Origin: Rouxiella badensis
Lineage (GTDB): Bacteria; Pseudomonadota; Gammaproteobacteria; Enterobacterales; Enterobacteriaceae
Assembly (NCBI RefSeq): GCF_002093665.1
Contig: NZ_MRWE01000014.1
Coordinates: 1 to 64,000, forward strand
DNA length: 64,000 nt
Direction: 5' to 3'
Shown here: in pieces, positions 1-8,569 of the stretch
Layout of the letters: every line of letters begins with the position of its first letter
Numbering within the stretch: position 1 is the first letter of the stretch
The notes under the pieces: generated by a model
Databases searched by the model: none
Told to the model about the DNA's origin: nothing
The model's input: the letters and a program-made list of their open reading frames with translations, nothing else
Position numbers and translations under genes: made by a program

Positions 1-70
1 GAAGTGAAACGCCGTAGCGCCGATGGTAGTGTGGGGTCTCCCCATGCGAGAGTAGGGAACTGCCAGGCAT
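1..70 (+). rRNA. rrf: 5S ribosomal RNA, 3' part
   Basis: The first 70 bases match the 3' half of enterobacterial 5S rRNA, including the GTGGGGTCTCCCCATGCGAG arm and the closing strand TGCCAGGCAT that would pair with the missing 5' end. The gene is cut by the window edge. Bases 78-114 just after it form nested stems (GTTCCT with AGGAAC, TTTTCC with GGAAAA), probably an RNA processing stem. Together with the two tRNAs that follow, this is the distal end of an rRNA operon matching rrnC of E. coli. Confidence 0.97.
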
Positions 71-159
71 CAAATTCGTTCCTTTTTCCCCTGACAAGGA
101 AAAATACAAGGAACAAACTGATAACAGACCGATTGTCTGTTGTGAGTGAAAGAACCGGT

Positions 160-236
160 GGAGCGGTAGTTCAGTTGGTTAGAATACCTGCCTGTCACGC
201 AGGGGGTCGCGGGTTCGAGCCCCGTCCGTTCCGCCA
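160..236 (+). tRNA. aspT: tRNA-Asp (anticodon GTC)
   Basis: This is a 77-nt cloverleaf with GGAGCGG pairing with CCGTTCC, a GGTTCGAGCC T-arm, the anticodon GTC at 194-196 and an encoded CCA end. In E. coli tRNA-Asp is the first tRNA distal to 5S in rrnC, and the position is the same here. It is probably transcribed and processed with the rRNA operon. Confidence 0.97.
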
Positions 237-245
237 CTAATTTAA

Positions 246-276
246 ATTATGCCTGCTAAAATTTAGCAGGCATAAT
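246..276. repeat. Perfect 15-bp palindrome between two tRNA genes
   Basis: ATTATGCCTGCTAAA is followed, after one central base, by its exact reverse complement. As RNA this gives a long hairpin between the CCA ends of tRNA-Asp and the start of tRNA-Trp. No T-run follows, so it is more likely a processing or RNase signal than a terminator. It lies inside the transcribed distal part of the rrn operon. Confidence 0.8.
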
Positions 277-289
277 AGTAAGCAGATTT

Positions 290-365
290 AGGGGCGTAGC
301 TCAGTTGGTAGAGCACCGGTCTCCAAAACCGGGTGTCGCGAGTTCGAGTCTCTCCGCCCCTGCCA
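290..365 (+). tRNA. trpT: tRNA-Trp (anticodon CCA)
   Basis: This is a 76-nt tRNA with AGGGGCG pairing with CGCCCCT, the anticodon CCA at 323-325, a GTTCGAGTC T-loop and an encoded CCA end. Its position after tRNA-Asp matches trpT at the end of E. coli rrnC. It is the last gene before the operon terminator. Confidence 0.97.
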
Positions 366-371
366 TATAAG

Positions 372-400
372 AACCCTTCGCGAAAGCGAGGGGTTTTTTT
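372..400 (+). terminator. Intrinsic terminator of the rRNA operon
   Basis: AACCCTTCGC pairs with GCGAGGGGTT across a GAAA tetraloop, with one T-G wobble, and is followed by a run of seven T residues overlapping the end of the stem. It sits seven bases after tRNA-Trp, as expected for the end of the rrn transcript. Confidence 0.9.
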
Positions 401-780
401 CGTTTTGAACCCTCTAAACACAGCTCGAAAACCTATAAAAAGTCCTCTTTCTGCTCAAATACCTCTCGTTTATTGCCTAAAAAATTCCCTGATTTTTCTT
501 TATTTTCCATATAACGCTCACTCTGGCCTCATATTTCCCCGCCATTTCTCCTTTTTTACTCCCCAATTGTTGTGATCTTTTAGCTGAATACATGCACGAA
601 TTGATTGTTAATCATCTATGTGACCGCGCTCAACCCCCCATTCCTGCAATGGTCTAAAACTAAGTGTCATCGGGTAGAGCTCTGCTCACCGATAAAACTC
701 GGTTTTGGCGTATCTCTATCTATGCTGCACCCTACAAGACGCAACAAAAAGTAGCTCAGACTACACGCGAGGAAATAACA
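401..780 (+). promoter_or_regulatory. Intergenic region upstream of ytfQ, candidate CRP site
   Basis: This 380-bp AT-rich stretch has no convincing gene. TGTGA-N6-TCAAC at 619-634 resembles a CRP site with a poor right half. That would suit a sugar importer, but it is weak. A GAGGAAA ribosome binding site lies just before the ATG at 781. Longer readings that begin at 664 would put non-coding leader in front of an obvious signal peptide and are not preferred. Confidence 0.3.
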
Positions 781-1737
781 ATGTATAAACGTTTATTGCT
801 GGCAGCCGCGGTCGCAACGGCATTCTGTGGAGCCGTTCAGGCGGCACCTTTGGTCGTGGGTTTTTCTCAGATAGGCTCTGAATCGGGCTGGCGTTCTGCG
901 GAAACAAAAGTCTCTAAACTCGAAGCGCAAAAACGCGGGATCACTCTGAAAATTGCGGATGCCCAACAGAAACAAGAGAACCAAATCAAGGCGATACGTT
1001 CGTTTATCGCGCAGGGTGTTGACGCCATCTTTATCGCCCCCGTGGTCGCTACCGGCTGGACGCCAGTGCTGACAGAGGCAAAAGAGGCGAAGATCCCGGT
1101 GTTCCTGCTTGACCGCACTATCGAGGTAAGCGATCCCTCTCTCTACACCGCAGCGGTAGCCTCTGACAGCGTTCACGAGGGCAAAGTCGCGGGAGATTGG
1201 CTGGTTAAGGAGGTTGCTGGCAAACCGTGTAATGTCGTTGAGCTACAGGGCACGGTGGGGGCCAGCGTGGCGCTCAATCGTAAAAAAGGTTTTGCCGATG
1301 CCATAGCGTCAGCGCCAAATGTGAAAATTATCCGCTCGCAGTCCGGAGACTTTACGCGTAGTCAGGGTAAGCAGGTGATGGAGAGTTTTATCAAGGCTGA
1401 GCAAAACGGCAAAAACATCTGCGCCGTGTATGCACATAACGATGACATGGCAATTGGAGCCATCCAGGCAATCAAAGAGGCTGGCCTGAAGCCGGGATCG
1501 CAGATCAAGGTCGTCTCAATCGACGGCGTACCGGATATCTATAAGGCCATGCTTAACGGGGAATCTAACGCTTCGGTCGAACTGACGCCAAACATGGCAG
1601 GCCCGGCGTTCGATGCGCTGATTAAGATGAAAAAAGACGGTACTCAGCCTCCGAAGTTTATTCAGACCCAGTCCACGCTCGTGCTGCCAGACATGGCCCA
1701 GAAAGAGTATGACATGAAAAAAGACATGGGCTACTAA
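781..1737 (+). CDS. ytfQ: Galactofuranose ABC transporter, periplasmic binding protein YtfQ
   Basis: This 318-residue periplasmic sugar-binding protein has the same length as E. coli YtfQ and is very similar along its length (VGFSQIGSESGWR near the N-terminus, YAHNDDMAIGAIQAIKEAG, SIDGVPDIYKAM). The first 21 residues form a signal peptide ending VQA before APLVVG. YtfQ binds furanose galactose and hands it to the YtfR-YtfT-YjfF importer encoded directly downstream. The ATG at 781 is chosen because it starts the signal peptide and has a GAGGAAA site. In E. coli the operon lies elsewhere, near ytfP and ppa, so its location here is unusual. Confidence 0.93.
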   Translation: MYKRLLLAAAVATAFCGAVQAAPLVVGFSQIGSESGWRSAETKVSKLEAQKRGITLKIADAQQKQENQIKAIRSFIAQGVDAIFIAPVVATGWTPVLTEAKEAKIPVFLLDRTIEVSDPSLYTAAVASDSVHEGKVAGDWLVKEVAGKPCNVVELQGTVGASVALNRKKGFADAIASAPNVKIIRSQSGDFTRSQGKQVMESFIKAEQNGKNICAVYAHNDDMAIGAIQAIKEAGLKPGSQIKVVSIDGVPDIYKAMLNGESNASVELTPNMAGPAFDALIKMKKDGTQPPKFIQTQSTLVLPDMAQKEYDMKKDMGY

Positions 1738-1745
1738 GCCTGTGT

Positions 1746-1776
1746 ACCGGCTCTGACTTAGCACGGAGCCGGTTTT
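1746..1776 (+). terminator. Intercistronic hairpin after ytfQ
   Basis: ACCGGCTC pairs with GAGCCGGT across a 12-base loop and is followed by TTTT. Hairpins after the binding-protein gene are common in ABC sugar operons. They protect the upstream message and attenuate read-through, giving more binding protein than ATPase. The short T-run suggests partial termination only. Confidence 0.65.
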
Positions 1777-1836
1777 ATCATCCCATTTTGCCCATCCAGC
1801 CGTTATCGTGCGCATGCAGTCGGGGTAGAGAGTCTC

Positions 1837-3342
1837 ATGGATAATCTTCAGTCAACAACCTTACTCGACGTTCGCGGTTTATCCGTTGAGTTCCCCGGCG
1901 TGAAGGCGCTGGAAAAAGTCGATTTCACGCTCAATCGCGGCGAAATTGTTGCATTATTAGGAGAAAACGGCGCAGGAAAATCAACGCTTATCAAGGCGTT
2001 GACCGGTGTTTATAAACGCTCAGCGGGTACCGTGCTGCTAAACGGTGAGCCGATTGAAGCCACCAATACCGCGCATGCTCAAGCGCTGGGCATTGGCACC
2101 GTCTATCAGGAAGTGAACCTGCTGCCGAATATCTCGGTGGCCGCCAATCTGTTCATTGGCCGAGAACCTACCCGTTTTGGGCTGGTAAATCAGCGCCAGA
2201 TGGATAAACAGGCCCAGGTACTGCTTACCGGCTATGGCCTTAATCTCGACGTTAGCCAGCCACTTGCAAACTATTCCATTGCCATTCAGCAGATTGTCGC
2301 CATTGCACGGGCGGTCGATCTTTCTGCCCAGGTCCTAATCCTTGATGAGCCCACCGCCAGCCTTGATGCCAAAGAGGTCAACATGCTGCTCGATATTCTG
2401 ATGCAGCTGCGCGACAAAGGTATGGGTATGGTGTTTGTCACTCACTTCCTCGACCAGGTTTATCGCATCAGCGATCGCATTACCGTATTACGTAACGGCA
2501 AGCTGGTTGGAACCTCGGAAACGCGTAATCTGCCGCGCATCGAGCTGGTGCCCATGATGCTGGGGCACAGCTTTGACGAAGCGCTGCTCAAGCGCGGCGA
2601 ACATCGTGCCGTGACCGGCGATCCTCTGGTTGATTTTAAAAATTATGGCCGACGTGGATTGGTCGAGAATTTTGACCTCAACGTCAAACGCGGTGAGATA
2701 GTCGGTCTTGCCGGGCTTCTGGGTTCAGGGCGTACCGAGACGGCGCAGCTTATCTTCGGCATCAAGAGTCACGACACCGGCACTGCGACGGTGAGCGGAA
2801 AGCCCGTGACGATTCGTACTCCGCGCAAGGCGGCGAAACTGGGATTTGGCTATTGCCCTGAAGATCGCAAAACGGACGGCATTATCGGCGCGGCCACGGT
2901 ACGCGAAAATATCATTCTGGCTTTGCAGGCACAGCGCGGCTGGCTTCGTCCGTTGTCAATGAAGGAACAGAACCAGATTGCCGAGAAGTTTATCAAGCTG
3001 CTGGGCATCCGTACGCCGAGCGCCGAACAGGAAATCCAATACCTGTCCGGTGGAAATCAGCAAAAGGTCCTGCTTTCACGCTGGTTAGCGACGCAGCCGC
3101 GTTTCCTGATCCTGGATGAGCCGACACGCGGTATTGATGTCGGTGCACACGCCGAAATTATTCGTCTGATTGAGCAGCTGTGTGACGAAGGGCTGGCGCT
3201 GCTGGTCATCTCTTCGGAACTTGAAGAGCTGGCGGGTTATGCCGACAGGATAGTGGTGCTGCGTGACAGACGCCATATTACGCAAATCGAGCAGGATCAG
3301 ATTTCGGTTCCAGCCATTATGACCGCGATCGCGGTCCAATAA
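1837..3342 (+). CDS. ytfR: Galactofuranose ABC transporter, ATP-binding protein YtfR
   Basis: This 501-residue protein carries two fused ABC ATPase domains, as in the carbohydrate uptake (CUT2) family with RbsA and MglA. The N-terminal domain has Walker A GENGAGKST at 42-50 and Walker B LILDEPTAS near 170. The C-terminal domain has a degenerate Walker A (GLLGSGRTE), an intact LSGGNQQK signature near 402 and LILDEPTRG near 425. One degenerate nucleotide site is normal in this family. It drives import of galactofuranose bound by YtfQ through YtfT and YjfF. It starts 99 bp after ytfQ, past a hairpin. Confidence 0.92.
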   Translation: MDNLQSTTLLDVRGLSVEFPGVKALEKVDFTLNRGEIVALLGENGAGKSTLIKALTGVYKRSAGTVLLNGEPIEATNTAHAQALGIGTVYQEVNLLPNISVAANLFIGREPTRFGLVNQRQMDKQAQVLLTGYGLNLDVSQPLANYSIAIQQIVAIARAVDLSAQVLILDEPTASLDAKEVNMLLDILMQLRDKGMGMVFVTHFLDQVYRISDRITVLRNGKLVGTSETRNLPRIELVPMMLGHSFDEALLKRGEHRAVTGDPLVDFKNYGRRGLVENFDLNVKRGEIVGLAGLLGSGRTETAQLIFGIKSHDTGTATVSGKPVTIRTPRKAAKLGFGYCPEDRKTDGIIGAATVRENIILALQAQRGWLRPLSMKEQNQIAEKFIKLLGIRTPSAEQEIQYLSGGNQQKVLLSRWLATQPRFLILDEPTRGIDVGAHAEIIRLIEQLCDEGLALLVISSELEELAGYADRIVVLRDRRHITQIEQDQISVPAIMTAIAVQ

Positions 3343-3352
3343 GGGGATTTCC

Positions 3353-4372
3353 ATGACGAACAGGAGTCTGCCGATGACGGGAAGGCCGCGCAAGGTCCGC
3401 TGGGTATTTCCCAAGGGGTCAATACAGGTCGGGGCATTTCTGGCTATCCTGGTGATTGATAGCCTCGTCGCACCCGGTTTTTTCAACATTCACCTACAGG
3501 ATGGTCGACTGTTTGGCAGCCTGGTCGATATTTTTAACCGTGGCGCACCGGTCGCCATTTTTGCACTCGGTATGACGCTGGTCATCGCGACCGGTGGCAT
3601 TGACCTGTCTGTTGGGGCGGTGATGGCGATTGCCGGGGCGACGGCCGCTACCATGACGGTACAAGGATATCCGTTGCTGGTTGTTTTGCTGGCTGCCGTC
3701 GCGGTGGGCGCCGCCTGTGGACTGTGGAACGGCTTCCTGGTGGCGGTTTTACAGATACAGCCGATCGTGGCAACGCTAATGCTTATGGTTGCCGGTCGCG
3801 GAATTGCCCAGCTTATCACTGAGGGGCAGATAGTCACCTTTGAGAATAACGGCCTGTCGCAGTTCGGGAGTGGATCGCTGTTTACGCTGCCAATGCCGGT
3901 GATCATTGCTGCTGTGATGTTGATTTTGCTGTGGTTATTAACGCGTAAAACCGCACTCGGGCTGTTTATCGAGTCGGTGGGTATCAACCTCCGCTCTTCT
4001 TATAATGCGGGCGTCAATGCGCGTCTGGTGCTGATTGCGGTCTATGTCATTTGTGGGATATGCGCTGCGGTCGCGGGAGTGATTGTGACGGCAGATATTC
4101 GCGGGGCCGATGCTAATAACGCTGGCCTGTGGCTGGAGCTGGACGCCATTCTGGCCGTGGTTATCGGTGGCGGTTCGCTGCTCGGCGGGCGTTTTAATCT
4201 GCTGCTCTCTCTGGTTGGCGCGCTGATCATTCAGGGAATGAATACTGGCATCCTCCTCTCCGGGTTTAAACCTGAGTTCAATCTGGTACTTAAGGCGATC
4301 GTGGTGTTAGCCGTGCTGGTCGTGCAGTCCCCTCGCGTATCTCTCAGCAGTGTGTTTAGGAGGAAGGAATAA
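3353..4372 (+). CDS. ytfT: Galactofuranose ABC transporter, permease YtfT
   Basis: This 339-residue inner-membrane permease of the CUT2 (RbsC-like) type shows about eight to ten hydrophobic segments and the family motif ATGGIDLSVGAVMAIAG. It pairs with YjfF to form the membrane channel energised by YtfR. An AAGGGGA site lies just upstream of the ATG, 10 bp after the ytfR stop. The stop overlaps the next start (TAATG), so the two permeases are translationally coupled. Confidence 0.92.
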   Translation: MTNRSLPMTGRPRKVRWVFPKGSIQVGAFLAILVIDSLVAPGFFNIHLQDGRLFGSLVDIFNRGAPVAIFALGMTLVIATGGIDLSVGAVMAIAGATAATMTVQGYPLLVVLLAAVAVGAACGLWNGFLVAVLQIQPIVATLMLMVAGRGIAQLITEGQIVTFENNGLSQFGSGSLFTLPMPVIIAAVMLILLWLLTRKTALGLFIESVGINLRSSYNAGVNARLVLIAVYVICGICAAVAGVIVTADIRGADANNAGLWLELDAILAVVIGGGSLLGGRFNLLLSLVGALIIQGMNTGILLSGFKPEFNLVLKAIVVLAVLVVQSPRVSLSSVFRRKE

Positions 4373-5358
4373 TGCTCAAGCGTAATCTCCCGCTGTTGAT
4401 AACCGTTCTGGTTTTTATTGCAGGGTACGCATACTGTTTTACCCAGTTCCCCGGCTTCGCGTCTACCCGCGTGATTTGCGATCTGCTGACGGATAATGCG
4501 TTTCTCGGTATTGTTGCGGTGGGTATGACCTTCGTGATTCTGTCCGGCGGTATCGATCTCTCGGTAGGCTCAGTTATCGCCTTTACCGGCGTCGCGCTGG
4601 CAAAGCTGATTGGTGACTACGGGGTGCCGCCTTATCTGGCCTTTGCTATCGTGTTGGTCATGGGGGCGTTCTTTGGTGCACTGATGGGCTGGATAATCGA
4701 CACCCTAAAACTCCCGGCGTTTATTATTACGCTGGCGGGCATGTTCTTCGTACGCGGTATGAGCTTTATCCTGTCAGAGGAGTCGTTGCCGATTAATCAC
4801 CCGCTTTACGCCACCCTTGCTAACTATGCCTGGAAAGTCCCAGGAGGCGGGCGGTTTACCCTGCTGGCACTGGTGATGCTCTGCGTGGTGGCCGTCGGGA
4901 TTATCCTCGCGCACAGAACACGCTTTGGTAATAACGTCTATGCGATAGGCGGCAACATCCACTCGGCCGGCCTGATGGGCGTCCCTGTCAGAAAGACCAT
5001 CATTGCTATCTACACGCTCTCGAGCACGCTGGCCGTCCTGTCGGGGATTATTTTCTCGCTCTATACCTCGGCGGGCTATGCGCTGGCCGCGAGCGGCGTG
5101 GAACTGGACGCCATTGCCGCCGTGGTGATTGGCGGAACGCTTTTGAGTGGGGGCGTAGGCACCGTGCTGGGTAGCCTGTTCGGGGTGATGATTCAGGGTC
5201 TGATTCAGACCTATATCACCTTCGACGGGACGCTAAGCTCGTGGTGGACCAAAATCGTTATGGGGATTTTGCTGTTTATCTTCATCGCGCTGCAAAAAGG
5301 AATGGGCTCTTATTGGACCACACGGCGAGCCCGCCATCCGCAGCTTAAAACGACGTGA
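4372..5358 (+). CDS. yjfF: Galactofuranose ABC transporter, permease YjfF
   Basis: This 328-residue second permease of the importer carries the motif SGGIDLSVGSVIAFTG and multiple membrane segments. It starts inside the ytfT stop codon (TAATG at 4370-4374), the usual sign of coupled translation of two channel subunits. It is the last gene of the ytfQRT-yjfF unit. The convergent hdfR gene ends 17 bp away and no clear terminator is visible between them. Confidence 0.92.
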   Translation: MLKRNLPLLITVLVFIAGYAYCFTQFPGFASTRVICDLLTDNAFLGIVAVGMTFVILSGGIDLSVGSVIAFTGVALAKLIGDYGVPPYLAFAIVLVMGAFFGALMGWIIDTLKLPAFIITLAGMFFVRGMSFILSEESLPINHPLYATLANYAWKVPGGGRFTLLALVMLCVVAVGIILAHRTRFGNNVYAIGGNIHSAGLMGVPVRKTIIAIYTLSSTLAVLSGIIFSLYTSAGYALAASGVELDAIAAVVIGGTLLSGGVGTVLGSLFGVMIQGLIQTYITFDGTLSSWWTKIVMGILLFIFIALQKGMGSYWTTRRARHPQLKTT

Positions 5359-5375
5359 TCGTCGCCGAAAATGCC

Positions 5376-6203
5376 TTAATATTGAGTATCCATCGGTATT
5401 TTAAGCAGTTGTCTGATGAGCACCTGCTGGTCGCTGTTTTGCAGCCATACGGCATACAGCGGCCTTATTACCGGCGGTACGTCGGGATAAACCGTCAACT
5501 GTGGATAGTCTTTCTCCCAGTGGCCTGGGAGGAAGGCGCATCCGCCGGTGGTCTCCAGCAGCTGACGCGTTAGATGCGCCGAGGTGGTCGTTAACACCGG
5601 TTCCTGCTCGTTTGCCTGCATTCTGCTTTCTTGCTGTGGAAAGTCTGCGCCCCATTCCAGCCTGATGTACGCCCCCTGCGCAGTTTTATCGTGTTTATTG
5701 GCGCAAAAAAGACGTAACGAAAAATTACCCAGCAGCTGGCTAGACAGTTCGTCCATCTTTGGGGGTTCGGTGGTAATGAGTAAATCGAGCTGTCTTTCAT
5801 GCAGCTGTTTTACCAGCGACTGGCGCAGTGCGACCCTTGCCTCGAGGCGCAATGATTCACGCTGCTGATATAACGCCTGCAGCCACGGTGTTAAATAGGA
5901 CTCCCAAAGTGACGCTGTCGCCCCAATTGACAGTTCAGTGTGCTGTAAAGAGCGCACAACCTCTTTTTTTGCCAATTGCCACGTCGACATCAGGTTTTCT
6001 GCGTAGGGCAGCAGACGCTCTCCTGCGGGCGTTAAACGTATGTTGTTTCTGTGGCGAGTGAATAAATTTGCCCCGAGCTGAGTCTCTAACTGGCGTATGC
6101 GAAAGCTCACCGCCGACTGGGTCAAATACAGAGATTCAGCCGCCCGACCAAAGTGACGAGTTCTACTGACCTCCAAAAAGGTTTTCAGTAATTCCGTGTC
6201 CAC
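5376..6203 (-). CDS. hdfR: LysR-family transcriptional regulator HdfR
   Basis: HdfR is the LysR-type regulator that represses flhDC in E. coli. The N-terminal winged helix is nearly identical to that of E. coli ([20 protein letters not shown], then [14 protein letters not shown]), and the effector-binding half is more diverged. A GTG start at 6203 preceded by GGAGAT gives 275 residues. An ATG two codons upstream (6209) is possible. The C-terminal half ends [16 protein letters not shown]. Its place between the rrn tail and maoP is conserved, although here the ytf importer separates it from the rrn operon. Confidence 0.93.
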   Translation of the reverse strand: MDTELLKTFLEVSRTRHFGRAAESLYLTQSAVSFRIRQLETQLGANLFTRHRNNIRLTPAGERLLPYAENLMSTWQLAKKEVVRSLQHTELSIGATASLWESYLTPWLQALYQQRESLRLEARVALRQSLVKQLHERQLDLLITTEPPKMDELSSQLLGNFSLRLFCANKHDKTAQGAYIRLEWGADFPQQESRMQANEQEPVLTTTSAHLTRQLLETTGGCAFLPGHWEKDYPQLTVYPDVPPVIRPLYAVWLQNSDQQVLIRQLLKIPMDTQY

Positions 6204-6268
6204 TACCATCTCCAAAATTTTTTGTCGTTAAGATTTAAATGTTTTGTTTTACAGATTGTCAAGCCTAT

Positions 6269-6285
6269 CTAATACTCCGCGCCAT
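6269..6285 (+). promoter_or_regulatory. maoS: maoS site for Ori macrodomain organisation
   Basis: The 17 bases CTAATACTCCGCGCCAT are, as I recall it, exactly the E. coli maoS sequence, which works with MaoP to confine long-range DNA contacts in the Ori region. Here it lies 36 bp upstream of maoP, between hdfR and maoP. The match rests on memory of the E. coli site and was not searched. Confidence 0.7.
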
Positions 6286-6321
6286 AACAGCACGACCATG
6301 AATGAATTAGGAGCGTGTCAG

Positions 6322-6660
6322 ATGGCGGAAAGCTTCACCACGACAAATCGTTTTTTTGACAATAAACATTACCCTCGCGGGTTCTCCCGGCATGGCGATT
6401 TCACCATTAAAGAAGCGCAATTGCTAGAACGTTACGGCTATGCTTTCAACGAGCTGGACCTGGGAAAACGCGAACCGGTAACCGAAGAAGAAAAGCTGTT
6501 TCTGGATGTTTGCCGCGGTACCCGCGAGCCAGCAACTGACGCTGAGAAAGTGTGGAATAAATATATTATTCGCACCCGTCGCCCGAAGAAATTCCATACG
6601 TTGTCAGGCGGAAAACCGCAGGCTGACGCGGTGGAAGATTACACCGACAGCGACGATTAA
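6322..6660 (+). CDS. maoP: Macrodomain Ori organisation protein MaoP
   Basis: This 112-residue protein, formerly YifE, is nearly identical to E. coli MaoP ([20 protein letters not shown] at the start, DYTDSDD at the end). In E. coli MaoP acts with the maoS site to organise the Ori macrodomain. The ATG at 6322 is supported by TAGGAG eight bases upstream and by the conserved N-terminus. Longer readings from 6244 would run through the maoS site and are rejected. Confidence 0.95.
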   Translation: MAESFTTTNRFFDNKHYPRGFSRHGDFTIKEAQLLERYGYAFNELDLGKREPVTEEEKLFLDVCRGTREPATDAEKVWNKYIIRTRRPKKFHTLSGGKPQADAVEDYTDSDD

Positions 6661-6662
6661 CA

Positions 6663-6687
6663 AAACGGGGCTTGTCCCCGTTTTTTT
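6663..6687 (+). terminator. Intrinsic terminator after maoP
   Basis: AACGGGG pairs with CCCCGTT across CTTGT and is followed by a T-run. It ends maoP just before the 3' end of convergent yifB. The complementary strand carries an A-run and T-run arrangement that could also work for yifB. Confidence 0.88.
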
Positions 6688-8251
6688 ATGCCAGATTTTT
6701 ATGCAATGTTAACAATAGTCGATCCATACAACGATAGCTTAATGCTTCAGAAATATGTGCTTTTTCGATAGTCGACTGGTGATTAAGATCTGCCAGAGTC
6801 CTTGCCACTTTCAGAATGCGATGCCACGCCCTGACCGACAGTCCCAGCTTTTGTAACACACTTTCCAAAAACTCCGCATCTTCACGGCTCAATTTACAAA
6901 ATTGCTGAACTTCACGGCTGCTTAAGTGGGCATTGAGTTTGCCTGCTCGACTTAACTGAATTTCACGCGCGGCAATCACTCTCCCTCTGACCTGTTCGCT
7001 GCTCTCCTCTGCGATGTGCGTTACCTGTTGATGCTGGCGACTCAGCAGCCCGGGTGGCAGCATTGGCACCTCCAGCGAGAGATCGAAACGGTCAAGAAAG
7101 GGGCCGGATAACCGACTGAGATAACGCAATATCTGCTGCGGCGGTGTGCGATTATGCTGACCCTGATAGTGTCCCGTCGGGCTAGGATTCATCGCGGCGA
7201 TAAGCTGCATCCTCGCCGGAAAGTCGACCTTGGCCCGAGTGCGGGAAATGGTGATTTCTCCCGACTCCATCGGCTGTCGCAGGGCATCAAGCACCTTGCG
7301 CTCGAATTCCGGCAGTTCGTCAAGAAATAGCACGCCGTTGTGCGCCAGCGAGATCTCCCCCGGTCGCGGAATAGAGCCGCCGCCGACCAGCGCATTGAGC
7401 GAAATGCTGTGGTGCGGTGCGCGAAAAGGGCGCTGTCGCAGATAGGCCAACTGTGGCCCCGGTTGCCCCTCGTTTTGTTTGTCGGGCGAATAGACCAGAC
7501 TGGCTATTGCCGCAGTTTCAAGCGCCTCTTGCTGAGTCAGCGGCGGCAGAATACCCGGCAGACGGCTCGCCAACATGGTTTTGCCGGTACCGGGTGGCCC
7601 GAGCAGCAGCAGGTTGTGCCCGCCTGCGGCGGCAATTTCCAGGGCGCGTTTTGACTGCTCCTGACCGATGATATCGCTCAAGTCACCGCTTGGAGGTTCT
7701 GGCAGCAGCTCCGCGGCTCTTTCGACCTCCTGAAGCTCCCCTTCGCCCTGTAGAAAGGCACAAACCTGCAGTAGGTGGTCGGCGACCCACACGGTATTTT
7801 GCGCCAGCAGCGTCATCTCACGTTGGTTATCCACGGGTAAAATCAGCCGTCTTCCCTCACGTTGGGCCGCGATAGCCGACGGAATAGCGCCATTAACGCC
7901 ACGTAACGCACCAGAAAGCCCTAACTCGCCAATAAACTCATATTCTCCCAGCCTGTCGGTAGTGAGTTGCTCAGAGGCCGCGAGAATCGCTAATGCGATA
8001 GGAAGGTCATAGCGGCCGCCCTCTTTGGGTAAATCTGCCGGTGCAAGATTCACCGTGATACGTTTGGGCGGAAAGGTAAACCCGCAGTTGATGAGCGCAC
8101 TGCGCACCCGATCTCGGGCCTCTTTGACCGTGGTTTCGGGCAGTCCGACCAGCGTTAGCGCGGGCAATCCGTTGCTAATATGAACCTCGATCGAGACGCG
8201 AGGGGCAACCACGCCCAGCGAGGCGCGAGTATTGACTACCGAGAGCGACAT
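6686..8251 (-). CDS. yifB: YifB family Mg chelatase-like AAA ATPase (ComM homologue)
   Basis: This 521-residue protein is homologous to E. coli YifB and to ComM, a hexameric helicase that promotes branch migration during natural transformation in other gammaproteobacteria. An N-terminal Lon-like domain (VEVHISNGLPALTLVGLPE region) is followed by an AAA core with Walker A GPPGTGKT, the segment FLDELPEF as Walker B, and a C-terminal Mg-chelatase-like domain. It is slightly longer than E. coli YifB (about 506), with extra residues in the middle. It is convergent with maoP. Confidence 0.93.
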   Translation of the reverse strand: MSLSVVNTRASLGVVAPRVSIEVHISNGLPALTLVGLPETTVKEARDRVRSALINCGFTFPPKRITVNLAPADLPKEGGRYDLPIALAILAASEQLTTDRLGEYEFIGELGLSGALRGVNGAIPSAIAAQREGRRLILPVDNQREMTLLAQNTVWVADHLLQVCAFLQGEGELQEVERAAELLPEPPSGDLSDIIGQEQSKRALEIAAAGGHNLLLLGPPGTGKTMLASRLPGILPPLTQQEALETAAIASLVYSPDKQNEGQPGPQLAYLRQRPFRAPHHSISLNALVGGGSIPRPGEISLAHNGVLFLDELPEFERKVLDALRQPMESGEITISRTRAKVDFPARMQLIAAMNPSPTGHYQGQHNRTPPQQILRYLSRLSGPFLDRFDLSLEVPMLPPGLLSRQHQQVTHIAEESSEQVRGRVIAAREIQLSRAGKLNAHLSSREVQQFCKLSREDAEFLESVLQKLGLSVRAWHRILKVARTLADLNHQSTIEKAHISEALSYRCMDRLLLTLHKNLA

Positions 8252-8569
8252 GCGGCCTCCCTGTGAACTTCAAAAAGCCATTATCGTAAGCCTGATGTTT
8301 TATGGTATCGGCAACCCCTTGTTTACTATCATCTGCCGCAATCTTTTTCTGCAACCAACGTCACACGACATCTTGCCTGGGAAGCGTCTCCAAACGTGTA
8401 GAAACACTCATTAACACTCGGTCTTTTTTGGATACACATTAGCTGGCTAATGATCTTGCTGGTAATTTGGCCGCCGTGTATTAATTAAACATGTGTATTT
8501 AACAATAAATAAACAAATACATCTTCTCTGTAGCAGCTTCCCCCTACCTATTCGAATAAGGTAAATCAC
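8252..8569 (+). promoter_or_regulatory. Promoter region of the MFS gene with inverted repeat
   Basis: This 318-bp gap separates the divergent yifB and MFS genes. A perfect inverted repeat CATTAG-CTGG-CTAATG at 8437-8452 looks like an operator for a dimeric regulator that I cannot name. AT-rich sequence at 8475-8520 probably holds the promoter, and AAGGT precedes the ATG at 8570. No gene or RNA was recognised. Confidence 0.35.

Noticed and set aside
4-240. 78-codon frame across 5S rRNA and tRNA-Asp
   Set aside because: It runs through structural RNA genes and is not a protein gene.
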